A stretch of 64,000 nucleotides of DNA, from the NCBI GenBank assembly GCA_003640385.1, contig RCAB01000012.1, positions 186,001 to 250,000 on the forward strand, given 5' to 3'. The position numbers and the translations under genes were made by a program. Position 1 is the first letter of the stretch; each line of letters begins with the position of its first letter. Of the stretch, positions 50,059 to 62,400 are shown one piece after another. The notes beneath the pieces are model-generated. The model made no database searches. It worked only from the letters and a program-made list of their open reading frames with translations, and was not told the origin of the DNA. Source of the DNA: Setaria digitata. Taxonomy: Eukaryota > Nematoda > Chromadorea > Rhabditida > Setariidae.

Positions 50059-53000
50059 TCAATGGAACGAAAAACTCTGAAGTGGGTCTTCTATCTTCTT
50101 TTGATATTTGATTTGATGTGCAGTTGGTCGCATTTGCATCTTGCGTTTTCGTTTTCTTCCCTTTTTCTCTGATTCATTCCGGTAAATATTTACCCCTCGT
50201 AAAGATGGTGGAACTGTAAGTTCAAGCTATCAACCAGAAATTCCTACAGATTCGCAATTCCAGTCGAAGAAGTTAATGTAATTCTGATGTAATTTAAACT
50301 ATTTTTGAAGAGAGAGTTCAGTCTTCTTAGCACTTACGTAAAGCACGAAGGAAGTTTTCTTAGTCAAAATGTAAAGTAATAAGTACCCATATAATCCGGA
50401 ACGTCAGCAATTGCTGGACTGTGAAGATTCACGGAGAATAACTTCTTGTCGTGTTCTAAAGCGGCTCTTTCACGGGGATTTTTGGCAAAATAAGCTTCCA
50501 ATCGCTTAGAACGCAACACCTCCACTCGTATTTCAGCTAATCTAGCTTCTCTGATCGCGGTTTTGGTACACGCCGAGAGTACTTCCTGCAAGAGGTTCTT
50601 TCTCGATCATGAGTTTGAATCTGTCATGCATTTTCACACCAAACAATTTCTAAAAATTGTCGAACATTAAAGCACCCTTTACATTGGTTATTAAACCAAA
50701 AGGCAAAAATGTGTTCATCACCTCCCCTTTACCAGAAAAGAAACAAACAAATCGATGGCATACACGAGCTCTAAGAACGAATGATTCAAGCTCCTTGATG
50801 CGAATTTCATATGGAGATATCGCACGATAACCCAACTGCGCGTTAATTTCTTCTTGAACTTCTTCCAGAAAAGGCTTTTCTTGAGGTGAAGCAAATGATA
50901 AAGCGTTACCCTTGTTCCATCCTCTAGCGGTCCTAAAACACCATAAATCAATAAATCAAATAGCGGATAAAAACTTTGTCACAGCCGAAAATGTTTAAAA
51001 TAAGAATTTTTAGGAAACTCTGAAACTCAAGATTATCATTCAATTTTATTCAAATTAATACCTGCCCACACGATGTATATATGACTCAACAGATGTAGGG
51101 AAATCGAAATTGATGACATTTGCAACATGATGGAAATCAATTCCTCGCGAAACTCCCGATTCCTTGTCTAAATGCTTCCGCTTTTGTGTTTTCTTTCTTC
51201 TAGGTATCTACAAGTAAGGATGGAGGATAAGGAATGAAATACCAATAGGAAATATGATAATTACATTCTGTATATACAAGATAACCCTACATCTTCACCA
51301 TTCTCATCCTTCATTGTTATTCGTGATTCTCCGGATACATCGTTTATATCAGATGCAATAACATACGAATACCGTCCTTCATTAAATTCTTCCACAACAT
51401 GACAACGGCTATTAATTGGCATTTGAGCATTTATAATGCAGGATCGAATATTAAAGGCTTGTAGAAACAGTCCCAACCTAAGGAAAAAAAATAAACTCCA
51501 CAACTGAAGGAAGAAAATGTTAAACTTTACAAAACATCGGTCTCTATTTATAATAACGAAAAGACTGTTTTAATAACAACAACTACGAAAAATGAACTCA
51601 CTGATAACAACGATTGGTATCTTTAACAAAAATGATCGATTTACCAACAATTAATTTCAGCTTCAATAGTGCCAAAAAAATGGCAAATCGTTCACCGTCA
51701 TTTTGGCAAGAAATATGATACTGCGAAAGCTGATCACTATTCGGCAGTTGTCCTTCCTAAAATTAACTGAAGGAACGGAGAACTGAGAACAAATCAAATT
51801 ATAAAAGTCCTGAAATTTATTAGCAAAACAAATTCGATAAATAGAAATTTGTAAATTCATTAAGCACCTTCAATTTCATTAAAACAATTGAGCCGGTTAC
51901 GTAGAGCTCTTTAAGTGCTTCTACGTTTTCAGTCATTGTTGCTGAGGTGAATATTGTTTGGTGGTGTGTGGGGAGGAAATTTTTTATTAGCCTGAAAAAA
52001 AAAAAAAAAAAACACTGAACGGTAGAACTTGAAGTGTAAAAATAAAATTTATAGCAACTAAACAAATGAGTTTTCAACACTGACGAACTATTACTTCATT
52101 TCCTCGGCATATCCAAACGACAGCAGCAAATCAGCTTCGTCGAGGACAACATGTTTAACTGATTCGCATGGCTTTCCAAACCTCTTGACAGCATGTAAAA
52201 ATCTGCTAGGTGTAGCAACAACAAAATCTGGCTTCTCCTAAACAATTAATATGAAGCTTAAATAATGACAAAAAAAGAAAAAAAAGAGAGCACACCAAAT
52301 AATTCCTCCAACTAACCAGTAGCCAGTCATCATCACTATTTACATTTAGTTCTGCGAAATTCATTGATATCAAGAATGGGAACTTTTCCGTTAGTTTATA
52401 CAACAACGAATATGTCTGAAACAAGCAGTTCATTTTATCAGTGAAAATTAAACTAAATTAAAATAAAAGAAGAACTGTTATAGAAATTCGACTTTAAAAC
52501 TGCTGAATGGAAATGAAGAAAAAAAAAGCAAATTATAACAATGTGATTCACCTGTCTCGCTAACTCTTTTGAGGGTACCAAGAAGAGCGCAAACGGACCA
52601 GCAACTTGATTACTGGAGGAATTCTAGAATCAAATTTAAGGATATTTTATCTTATGATCATGTCTCAACTTTCTTTGATAATAAGGTTAATAATTACCAA
52701 AACTTTGATTGAAAAACTGCTAGAGGAACTAGAAAAATCACATTAAATAATGACCATTTTTTGGAGAAGCTGATGCTCACACAAAAATTTTGTCAGTGAA
52801 AACATTAATAACCAACAGATTTGAGCTGCAGAACCCTTTGTACAACAGGAAGCATGTATGCAGCTGTTTTGCCAGTACCCGTTCGAGCTCGTGCAAGAAT
52901 ATTTTTATTTTCAAATGCAATTGGTATCATTTGGCTCTGAATCAATGTCGGACGTTCCCATCCCATTTCACCAATAACCTGTACGAAATAAGTGGAACCA

Positions 53001-53742
53001 AAAAAAATATTTCTTACAACTATATAAATCATTTCTTACAAAATGTACAAAACTTTTTTAAATTCAACCAATTATCTTAAAACTTAGCTCAATTCTACTT
53101 TATTCTTTTCCTTTCCCCAGTCTGTCCCCCTTTCTCTATTTCTGTTGATTCCCATTAAATAAACGGCGAAACTTGCTTTCAGTAACTGCTCATCCAAGCC
53201 AAAACTCTTGAAGGTCATGTTCGATTCTGAGTTTGCTGTCGGTTCTACATTTTCAAAACTCAATGGTGGTAGAGTGATATATTTTCTGAAATAATGCATT
53301 TATGATGTGGGATTTTGAACGAATATGAACAATATCGAATAGTGTTGGTAATGATGAACTAGCAGCACCTTAAAGAAATCAATATAGCAGCTTCTAAGTT
53401 ACAATGATATGAAAAATTTCATATTAGCTTACTTGGATTTCCTTCGTTTGTGTTTCTTCGTACAACGTTTGGCAACTTCCCTATGCGAATTTTGAGTGAT
53501 TTTCTTCATCAGATCATCTTCATCCTAAGAACAATACCCATTTCTTGATGCTACATTTAATTCGAAGATTCCCTTGCTCTTCTTCAACTTAAGTAAGCTA
53601 TCGATCGTTTGGAAAGGAACTTTCAAAAATTGACAATTTTTATGAGGTAAATGCATTAACAACTTACATTGTCTTTATTACCCAGAGTTACAGTTTCAGC
53701 AACTTCATCCTCTTCAATCTTTTCCTTTTTTTGTTTAACCAT
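50059..53742 (-). CDS. DDX56: DEAD-box ATP-dependent RNA helicase, DDX56/Dbp9 type
   Basis: A nucleolar helicase family needed for large ribosomal subunit assembly. The ATG at 53742 starts [17 protein letters not shown], and a Lys/Arg-rich stretch (KKHKRRKSK) follows. Helicase motifs in order: Q-motif region with [15 protein letters not shown] and [20 protein letters not shown]; motif [12 protein letters not shown]; motif Ia [18 protein letters not shown]; motif [19 protein letters not shown]; motif [62 protein letters not shown]; motif VI YIHRVGRTARG. The insert between YVIASDI and RGIDFHH and the C-terminal [19 protein letters not shown] and ADVPDYM...VPPSLRG are specific to DDX56/Dbp9 and separate it from other DEAD proteins. 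The tail is basic ([13 protein letters not shown]) and ends QSFSFH at 50059. By rough exon count it is about 630 residues, longer than human (547), mostly through termini and insert. All motifs look functional. Confidence 0.93.
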
Positions 53743-54211
53743 CACGTCTTAAGTAGAAATTTCCTGAAACAATGAAAATACAACCTGTATTCCCAATGCA
53801 CACTAACAATTCTATAGCGTGATGACACCTAAACCTTTTTTCCATGCTTCCATTATGACGAAACTAATCCAAAATGTCTTCCAGGCCTTAATACCAAAGG
53901 AAAAAAAAGCAAACTCCCGGGAATTGTTCAAATCTACTGCATCCTCACCACTGTTACCATGTCCCGTCCGTACTTTACCATACTACTGTGAGTCGGCCAT
54001 TTCGCTGAGCTAGTTGATGCGCATCAGTTCCAGTTCTAATTGTTCTCGTTAGTTAATCAATCAATCAGCAATCAATTGATTCTTTTAGTTAATAGTATTT
54101 CATCAACAAATTGGAGTGCTGGGAGAACGATAAAGTCTTTTAATCCATGTAGTTATTGTTAATTCGGGAAATAATTTTTGTGCATAATTAGCGGTATTTC
54201 CAGATACAGGA
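53743..54211. promoter_or_regulatory. Divergent intergenic region of DDX56-type gene and pbs-6
   Basis: 469 nt between two head-to-head starts. It should carry promoters for both genes. There is no obvious TATA box and no other gene. Confidence 0.55.
54194..54203 (+). promoter_or_regulatory. Probable trans-splice acceptor of pbs-6
   Basis: TATTTCCAG ending at 54203, 8 nt before the ATG at 54212. The very short leader and lack of an upstream exon suit spliced-leader addition. Confidence 0.55.
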
Positions 54212-56011
54212 ATGGGACTTTTGAATGAATTCGATATATGTTCTTATCCTAGTAGACAAATGAAAGCTTTCAAAGAGAAGTTAGCCGAAGTTCGTACCTC
54301 ACCGTCTTGGATGAAACCACTGATGAAGGAGGCATCAGAATGGAATCCTTACTCGTTTGAAGGAGGGTAAGTTTCATACTCACTCTCAATAGTGATGGAA
54401 ATTTTCTTTAAAAATGGTCGACATATTGACACAATGTATGACCATTAACACTGGGACAATATGTCGACCAGTTCTTTAACAGTCGATTCTTAAGTAGTGA
54501 TATGTGTACGAAAAGTGAGGCTGCCTGAAACGGATCTCTCTTCCCATAACCACCTGCTTTTTTCCTCTCTCTATTTAATTCAAATTTTTGCTTAAATTTA
54601 GTTCAGACAAGTGTGTAGTGAATGCTACTGTTGGGAACACAAATGAAGAAAGCGGTAATGTTACTGGGTGATGGTCCGAAATTAATTTCATGAAAAACTT
54701 TATTCTCCTGACGGGATTTCATCATTCTCACTGATTTTACAAACACGTTTTTCCGCCAAGTTTTCAGAACTACGGCGGCGATCGCCGGTGATAACTTTGC
54801 TATAATCGCAAGTGATACGCGCATGTCACAATTTGAAGTAAACATCTTGACGCGAGATGCTGAAAAGATTCATGTATTGTAAGTATTTTTTTTTCTTATC
54901 AAGATATGGGATGTGCATTCATTTAGATATTAGGGCTATGAATTTCTGACTTAAAAATGAATATTTCAGGAATGATTCTATTGTACTATCTTGTGCTGGC
55001 TTTTATGGAGATGTTCTTCAATTAAAAAGATTATTGGAGGTTTGTTCTCGATAAAATGATAAAACCCTTCGCTTTTTGCTTATACTTCTTGGCTTTTCTT
55101 AGTGCCTTTCTTTCCTTCTGCCTTTCTGTCTTGTGGAAATTTATTCCTAGTTAATAATTGTGGAAGTATTATAATTTTACCAGCGACAAATGTACTTCTG
55201 GCCAAGTAATTCTTTTTAATATAATGTTATTAGAACTCAAATCGGAAGTCATATCTTGCTTGGATTTTAAAGAGATATTGCATCATTTTCCAGGCTCGCC
55301 TTCACAAGTATCGCTTCGATTATCGTGGAGATATGACTGTGGATTTGTGCGCCGAATTGCTTTCACGAAATTTATATTATCGGCGTTTCTTTCCATATTA
55401 TACCGGTGCAATATTAGCTGGCATTGATGAAAATGGTATAAATTGATATCACTTCACAAAAAAGGGTTCATGTATTATAAAAGTATAGATTTTAAAATAT
55501 ATTCAGATTTTATATGATTGTTTTGCAGTTCATGCGCTTTTTAGGTAAAGGGGCCGTGTTTAGTTACGATCCCGTTGGGTGTATTGAACATATCGCATAC
55601 ACCGCTTCCGGTAGCGCTGAACCAATGATTATGCCTTTCTTTGATTGTCAGGTTGATTGCACTTACCTTTTGTGCGCTTTCAATTTTGTTTTTCAAATAA
55701 TTGACTTATTTGTATTGTATTGTCTGTATGAGCTATGTTTCTGTTTAACTTATCAGTACCATGATCTTAGTGTTATTTGATTTAATTAGTCTGGACGCTC
55801 TTCTTAGCTTTTATTGTAGATTGGTTTGGTGACAATTTCTGGCGATGTGGAGCTGCCACCGTTAACGATTGATCGAGCAATTTCACTTATGAAAGATGCT
55901 TTTCGTGTAGCAACAGAACGTGAAGTCAGCACAGGAGATAAAATACATTTGGTGATTGCTGAATCTGGCAAACCAATTCGCAAAATGCATTTGCCTCTTC
56001 GTGAAGATTAA
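54212..56011 (+). CDS. pbs-6: 20S proteasome subunit beta type-1 (beta-6, PBS-6)
   Basis: A non-catalytic beta-ring subunit of the 20S core particle. Six exons fit by phase: 54212-54366, 54768-54878, 54970-55039, 55294-55435, 55545-55651 and 55820-56011, giving 258 residues. The start is MGLLNEFDICSYPSRQMKAF. WNPYSFEGGTTAAIAGDNFA corresponds to the family's SPYVFNGGTILAIAGEDFA. Then FAIIASDTRMSQFEVNILTR, LSCAGFYGDVLQLKRLLEAR, DLCAELLSRNLYYRRFFPYY, GAVFSYDPVGCIEHIAYTAS and TGDKIHLVIAESGKP, ending MHLPLRED. These match nematode PBS-6 closely. About 51 residues precede the Gly-Gly-Thr, some 14 more than in human PSMB1, so the propeptide is longer. As in the family, the region before GGT is not expected to be cleaved to free a catalytic threonine. 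Confidence 0.96.
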
Positions 56012-59000
56012 ATTTGCATGCATCATATTACGTTTGATTGGGCTGTTAAAATCCTTAAAATCATGTTACTGAATTTTTTATATTTATTACAAGAAGGGAT
56101 TTGGTTCCTAACAGATTATTTTGATATAAGTTCCAGTTGTGTATGCAAAACTGTAGATCTTTGATATTCGTCGAGTATGAAAATGAAGCCTTATTGTTGC
56201 AATCGGCAAATGGTATTTTCTGAAGCTCGGTTCATCTTTTTACTGATATTGAGAGTATTTTGTGTGGTTGTAGGATTATATCGAGACATATGAATTGTGC
56301 TTCAGATAATCTCTACGAAGAAGCAAATTTTCATATGTGATGTTTGCCGTCAGCAATTTAGTTTTCCATCCTTCGGAAATTACACTGTTTTTATTCTATT
56401 TTGTTTTGATATACAATTGTTAAATCTAGCCTGGAATTCCATTCCATGCATCATTTGAAATTCTCTTCAAGCGATTTCGGCATGAATATGCAAATGGATG
56501 TTTCAGTTTTTATTTGTTAAAGTACGTTTATTGTTTCAACGTTTGTAGCATGCAGTTTTGTCAGTAAAACAAGAGTGCTGAACAAATTTCAAGTTATTAG
56601 CCAGAGTAGAAAAGTCGAACATATCCCTTTGCAGCTTGACCAGTTTTGAGGAATGCTAACAGTGTCATTTCTTGGTTGCGAATATGAAATAAATTGTAAC
56701 CTATGGACTGTGCTGATTTGCTAGTTGCGGTTTATGTGCTCGTGGTTAGATTAATTATCCAGTGAGCCAGATCCTAGAAATATTTTGTCTGCTTGGAATG
56801 TCATGGTTATGCGAGATCTTGGTTTAGATCTATTGTATTTGGTGGTTTAATCTTGTTTAACGACTACAGCAGTCTCTATGTGAATAATTGTTGACAAAGC
56901 AGTTACTAGTTTATGAATTGTTGCAGTGATTTATTGCACAGAGGTGGTATGGCATTCCTCAAGTATATTATTATTAAAAAGATTGGTACATTAAGTATGA
57001 GGGTAGATTACATCATTCTTAAAAATATTCGTAAAACAGAAAAGAGTATGTGGAGAGGTGAGCGTGATACATATATATATATAGTACATCGGGTCGACGT
57101 ATGGATGGCTCCAGTTGAATGTATTTGAGGAAATTACAGATATTATTTAGGCGAATAATGTTTAGAAGGATTATGAAGTGATTATTTGTTGTTGTTGAAG
57201 GTTTGATATTAAGCTTCAGGAAATTACTATATTGCTGTGATGCGGTTCAGTTAACGATTGGAAAACATGCTTGGGAATAGTACACGCGGGTTTTTTCCTT
57301 ATCTGGGGTAAGCTGTCTTCAAGCGTTCAAATTTCTCCTAATCTTGCTCTTCGCTTTATCAACATTTTTACTTATTCTAATGTTGTAATTTAGGATAGTG
57401 TGCGTTATGTTTCGTATTACTTTATTACACGCGTAGTTTGCTGAATTTCCGTACTCGTAATTATGAAATTGATTATCTGCACTGAACGACGAAGACCCTA
57501 TGAAGCATATGGAGTTTATTGTTGGATAAACATATGTATCTTGTGCTTAGATTTATTTCCTTTTAATGCGTTCTTTTTTTAGGTTTGTTTGTGCGGCATA
57601 CATTATACAATTTTTGGTCTCAGCACCAATTGCTGGTACTGAGTGGATGTCAACGTACTATATCTCGCCTTTTCAAAAGTTTGTTTTCTTTTTAAACTAA
57701 CGAGAAGATATTTGTTTTCTTTAACAAGCATTGCTGTTGGAAGAAACTTCGGTGATTTGTTTGACAATTTAAAGAATATTAGGTACTTGATAGGTTTGGA
57801 AAAAAATTCATTGTTCACTCCTTTTTGTTTGATCACAGCAGAAAAAAAAGTGAAACTCGGGTTTTATTTAAGAAATTACATTTTAGGTTAGAGAAAAAAA
57901 AACTGCATTTGGTATTCACTTTCTATTGAAAAAATCTTGCTTATATAGGTTAGGTATCTTTCCACATGTATTCCCGAATATGAAAAACCAATCTCTATGT
58001 CCAGTTTATGCATGTACGTAAATTTGCTCTTGGTGTCATTCGCTCACAAATGATGGTGATGGTTGGGGAAGAGGAAGCAGAAAAGAACACATACTTTAAA
58101 TTATTTAAACTGCGAGCAACGAGATTTTAAAATGCCTTTTGTTCACTGTAGACGGTTTGGAATCCACAAAATTAGGATTTTTTTTTTTAAACTTTTCGAG
58201 TTATTTTCTGACTTGTAATAAAAGCGCGATTTTTACTTACTGTAAAATTACATCCGAAGAGCATAGGAGATGAATGGTATGTCGAAAGAAAAAGTTCTGT
58301 TTTAATTGCTAGTATCACGGAATTCATCTTTGCTGTTCATTTAAACTTTTTATACGTAGTTTTTTTTATTTTTACACTTATCAGTTGACAGCGCTAATCT
58401 TTTTGGTACTCTATCGCTTTTACTATTTGCATCCTAAGAAACGTCTTTCATATCATGACTTTCTTATTTCTTTTAACGAAAAAAGAAAAATAATAAACTA
58501 ACAAAATGTTTATTTCATCCATGATTTCTTTATACAACATATTTAATACAGTCTATTTATGATGGATTTTCATCTTACTGATAAGTCATTTAAAAAAAGT
58601 TATATTTGGTAAAATGCACTAGAGTGATAGCTAACCTAAAATGCACCAGGATGGTAGTTAACAACTTGCAAGAAGCATCAGATTTCTTTTTCATAATTTC
58701 GATCATCCCTTAGTTACACTTTACTGAAGTACGACCTGTTTTTTAAAAAATTTTGAGTTCGTGGTAATTTTAATATAATTTTTCAATTTCGTTTATTTTC
58801 TTGAATTTGCCTGCGGTTGAGAATAATTTTGTGGAGATCACTAAAAGAACACGAAAAAAATAGGCATTAGATTTTCAGTCCCGTTGGGAAAAAAGATTTA
58901 AAAGGTCCTTTTTAAATCGGATTTCGCACTCTAATTATTTGTTGAATTAGACTGAATAATTTATTTCATAGATATGTTTTTAACATATCACTCTGTCCTG

Positions 59001-59462
59001 TTGGTTAGAGTACCACACTTTTACTTTCTTTTTCTTATTAAGTATTTTATCGGAGAATTGATTGCTGTTAATAAAATGGTGCAGTCTAGTTTATTTTGTA
59101 TTTGTTTAAAAGCTCTGGATAATTTTCCTGTAGCAGAAAGTAAGAGATAATCCATTTATCAAAGAACTCGTTTTAATTAGTTTCTTACTACTTAATTTTT
59201 ACAGATCACTTCGACTTTACAGAATTTCTATGTTATTGTTTCGGTATATCATCATCTTTATTTCCTGAGTATTTATGCTCTAAAATTAATGCCAATTTTT
59301 TAATGATTGCTGAATTCCACTACATTAGAACGTATTACACAGTTCTTTTACTACCCGTGGTTTTTTACTATACGGTTGGTTAACAGATAACTATACATCA
59401 TTAAATGAAGTCTTTAGTTTTTAACCGTTCACTTCAAGCGTTCTTTAGAGTTTGGATAGATC
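56012..59462. other. Gene-poor region, about 3.4 kb
   Basis: The pbs-6 3' flank and upstream sequence of the SUN-domain gene. An AATAAA at 56688-56693 is the first canonical hexamer I noted after pbs-6. Frames at 56913-57128 and 57643-57891 have no start context, splice pattern or family resemblance. No RNA gene is seen. Confidence 0.55.
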
Positions 59463-62400
59463 ATGGTGCTTGCAGAATTGTTGTATTATGTAGGTTTTTG
59501 TTCAAGGTTTATACAGTTTAATTTCAAAACCTTGTTGAAAATGGAGCTTGCAGGTATCTTTCTGATTATCGCTTCCCAGTTTGTTCGATTCATGAAGAGA
59601 AAAAATGTGATTCAACAAGCAATGATACTAGGTTTCAAATGGGAAGATCCAAGTTGAGTAACAAAATAGAAAAATTATCAAAAAGTGCAGCGAAGAGTAT
59701 TTCAGAAAATGAGCCTTCAGTTCTTTTAAAGTAAGAGCTTTTATTTCATATCCTTTAGGCTCATCTTATTCATTTGCTTGACTTGGATGGATTTTGTTTT
59801 ATAAATGAAACGACCTGAAAAAAAAAATTGAGAAAAAACAATTGTTGAAAATATTTCAATTTTTTATTGTTGGTTGAATAAAATTTAATAGTTTGATTAA
59901 CAGAAATCAAAGGTAAGAAAAGGAGGAGAGACAGGTGAAGAGGAAGAGTAGATTAAGAGAAATTTACATACTTTTTCTAAGGTCATCAAACAGTGTTGAT
60001 GCCGTACCGAGTGGAGAAATCAAGCAATGATTTTTCTACATTATGAATTTTATGTTATATTATACATTTCTATCTGTTGTCATGATCATGTTTTCATTAT
60101 ATTTAGAAATGTAGAAGCAGGGATTGATGCGATTGTATCTACACAAGAAGTAGATTTAGTTGTTCCTTTTCCCAGTGAACAACCTCCAATTGTTACGTTT
60201 GACGAGTGGACCAAGGAAAAGTTAAAGAAAGAAGAAATCAGAAAAGCTGAACAACAACAACAAGTACCATTTAAGCTATTTCTTCAGCATTATTGGGAGA
60301 TTAAGTTTAATTTATTAGATTCGTGGCTTATGCAAATGAAATCTCCCTTCTTCTTGAATAGATATATTTGTCTGCTATGGAGAAACTCTTTAGAGCCAAC
60401 AACACAAGTCGATTATCCATGCTGATATTGGTGAAGTGTCAAAAACGGATTCCAATGCAAGTCCTACATCTAAAATAGCAGAAGGTGTTACAAGACTCGC
60501 ACAGACTGGTATGATTTCCCAAGAAGCTGCAGCGAGAAACTATGCTTCAAAGGAATGTGGTGCCAAAGTTCTCTTTAGCAATGAAGAGGCTGAAAATAAA
60601 GTGATTGCATATGAATTTTTACATGATTTTTTTCTTTGCAGAGAGTTTCTATTGATTCATCGAAAAATTTTCTTTAATCGATATTATAAAAGAAAGCTGC
60701 TCTCATCAAATGCTATCAGTATGCATTGCAGAATGCAGTTCTGAATGAAAAGGAGGCCGATGATTATATGCGTAATCCGTGTGAGCGTGCAGAACACAAA
60801 TGGCTTATTATTGAACTTTGTGAAACTATACAGGTATTAATTCTATGGACAAAATAGATGTAATGATGTGGTTGAAATATGCTATTATACAGTAAAATTT
60901 TAATGCAATTCTGTTCTCACTTTTACCATAAACAGCTTTTTAGCCGTGATTTTCAGCCAACTGTTTTGGAAATAGCAAATTTTGAGTTGTTCTCATCAGG
61001 GCCACAAAATGTACGGATTTCGGGCAGCGAACGTTATCCTTCAAATGATTGGATAGTTCTTGGTGACTTTATCGCTGAGAATAATCGTGAAATACAACGA
61101 TTTTCAATTGCTGCGCGCTCATATGTCAAATTTTTGAGGGTTAATTTTTTTGGATGATACGGTTTTTTTTATCACTTTTGGTTCCATAAATTATTAAAAA
61201 TTGAAAATTGTCCTTTGGATTTCAATATGTTTCGGCTTCTTGCACATTTTCATCAGCCATAACAATAGTTGAAATGAAAGTCAATAGTAATCCAGTGCAG
61301 AAAAAAAAAAAACTCTGTTAGAAACTTTCGTAGATCTCGATCTTTTCAGTTAGAATTATTGTCACATTATGGTCGTGAGCATTACTGTACTCTTAGTTTG
61401 GTACGTCTTCTTGGGATTTCAATGGTTGATGAATATGAGGCTGAAGCTGAGGCTGCTGCAATTTCAGATACATCATTTTCTTTTCCCGTTGTAAGATTTC
61501 ATCCACAGCTTTCCAGCTTTTAAATAATGTTTGACATTCTAAATATTATTTAATAGCTTTAATCAGAAGGGTTGCTTTTAGTTACAATTCGATGAGGAAA
61601 AATAGAATGTTTTTAAAAATTTTATTTTTCTTAGAGAGGTTTATCTGTCTTATCGCTGTGTAAAAGGTTTATCTCTAGAAAGTGCAGGCAGTGAACAGTA
61701 CATCTGTGGAAAAGATGAATGATGCCATTACCACAGCTGATGTATTGAGAGAAGATGTTTTATTATTAACTGAAACGGTGAAATGTTTTGATTTTATTTT
61801 ACTGTCCAAGTGATATGATATTATGTTTTTAGATGTATTTTTTTTTTGCTTAGGAATTATTCGATTTCTGTTTGATGTTGATGCTACTAATGTTAAGAAA
61901 AAAATGGAATTCATTACAGGAAAATGAAACTGCTAACGAATTGCCATTTGTTGATGCTGTTGTAAATGCAGTTGGCAATATAGGAATTGGTAATATCAAA
62001 GGTGTCTTCGAATCAACCTTCCTATCAAAACCTGTTTTAATTCCGTCACACCATATTGCCAGGTTTCTGTATTTATTTTTCAGTATTTTTCTTGTTTCTC
62101 ACCCGTAAAATACATTTCAATAGCTAATTGTAAAAAATTTTTGTAGAAATGAAAAGTTTCTGCTTTGTGTTAGAGCTTGCTGCTCCACATTCTAACAAAA
62201 TGTTCTATCAGTCCTATTAGATATGCGCTATACTGTGATAAATTTATTTCGATATCGTTTGAAATTTTTATTGAGATTTAAAATTGCATTTTCATTAGAG
62301 CAACTTCTTTTTTCTAATAATTGTGTTTTATAGAAGCAGTATAACCGTGGTAGAATTATGTACGAAATGTTTTGTTGACCCCGTCGTTACTCATGTGCTG

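Noticed and set aside
57643..57891. 82-codon plus-strand frame between pbs-6 and the SUN-domain gene
   Set aside because: No ATG in good context at its start, no splice partners and no family similarity; it is also open on the other strand, as expected by chance in AT-rich DNA.
59526..59660. Alternative N-terminus of the SUN-domain gene starting at the ATG near 59541
   Set aside because: It would need a 26-nt intron to reach the correct frame; the 59463-59493 exon gives a normal 86-nt intron and a matching phase.
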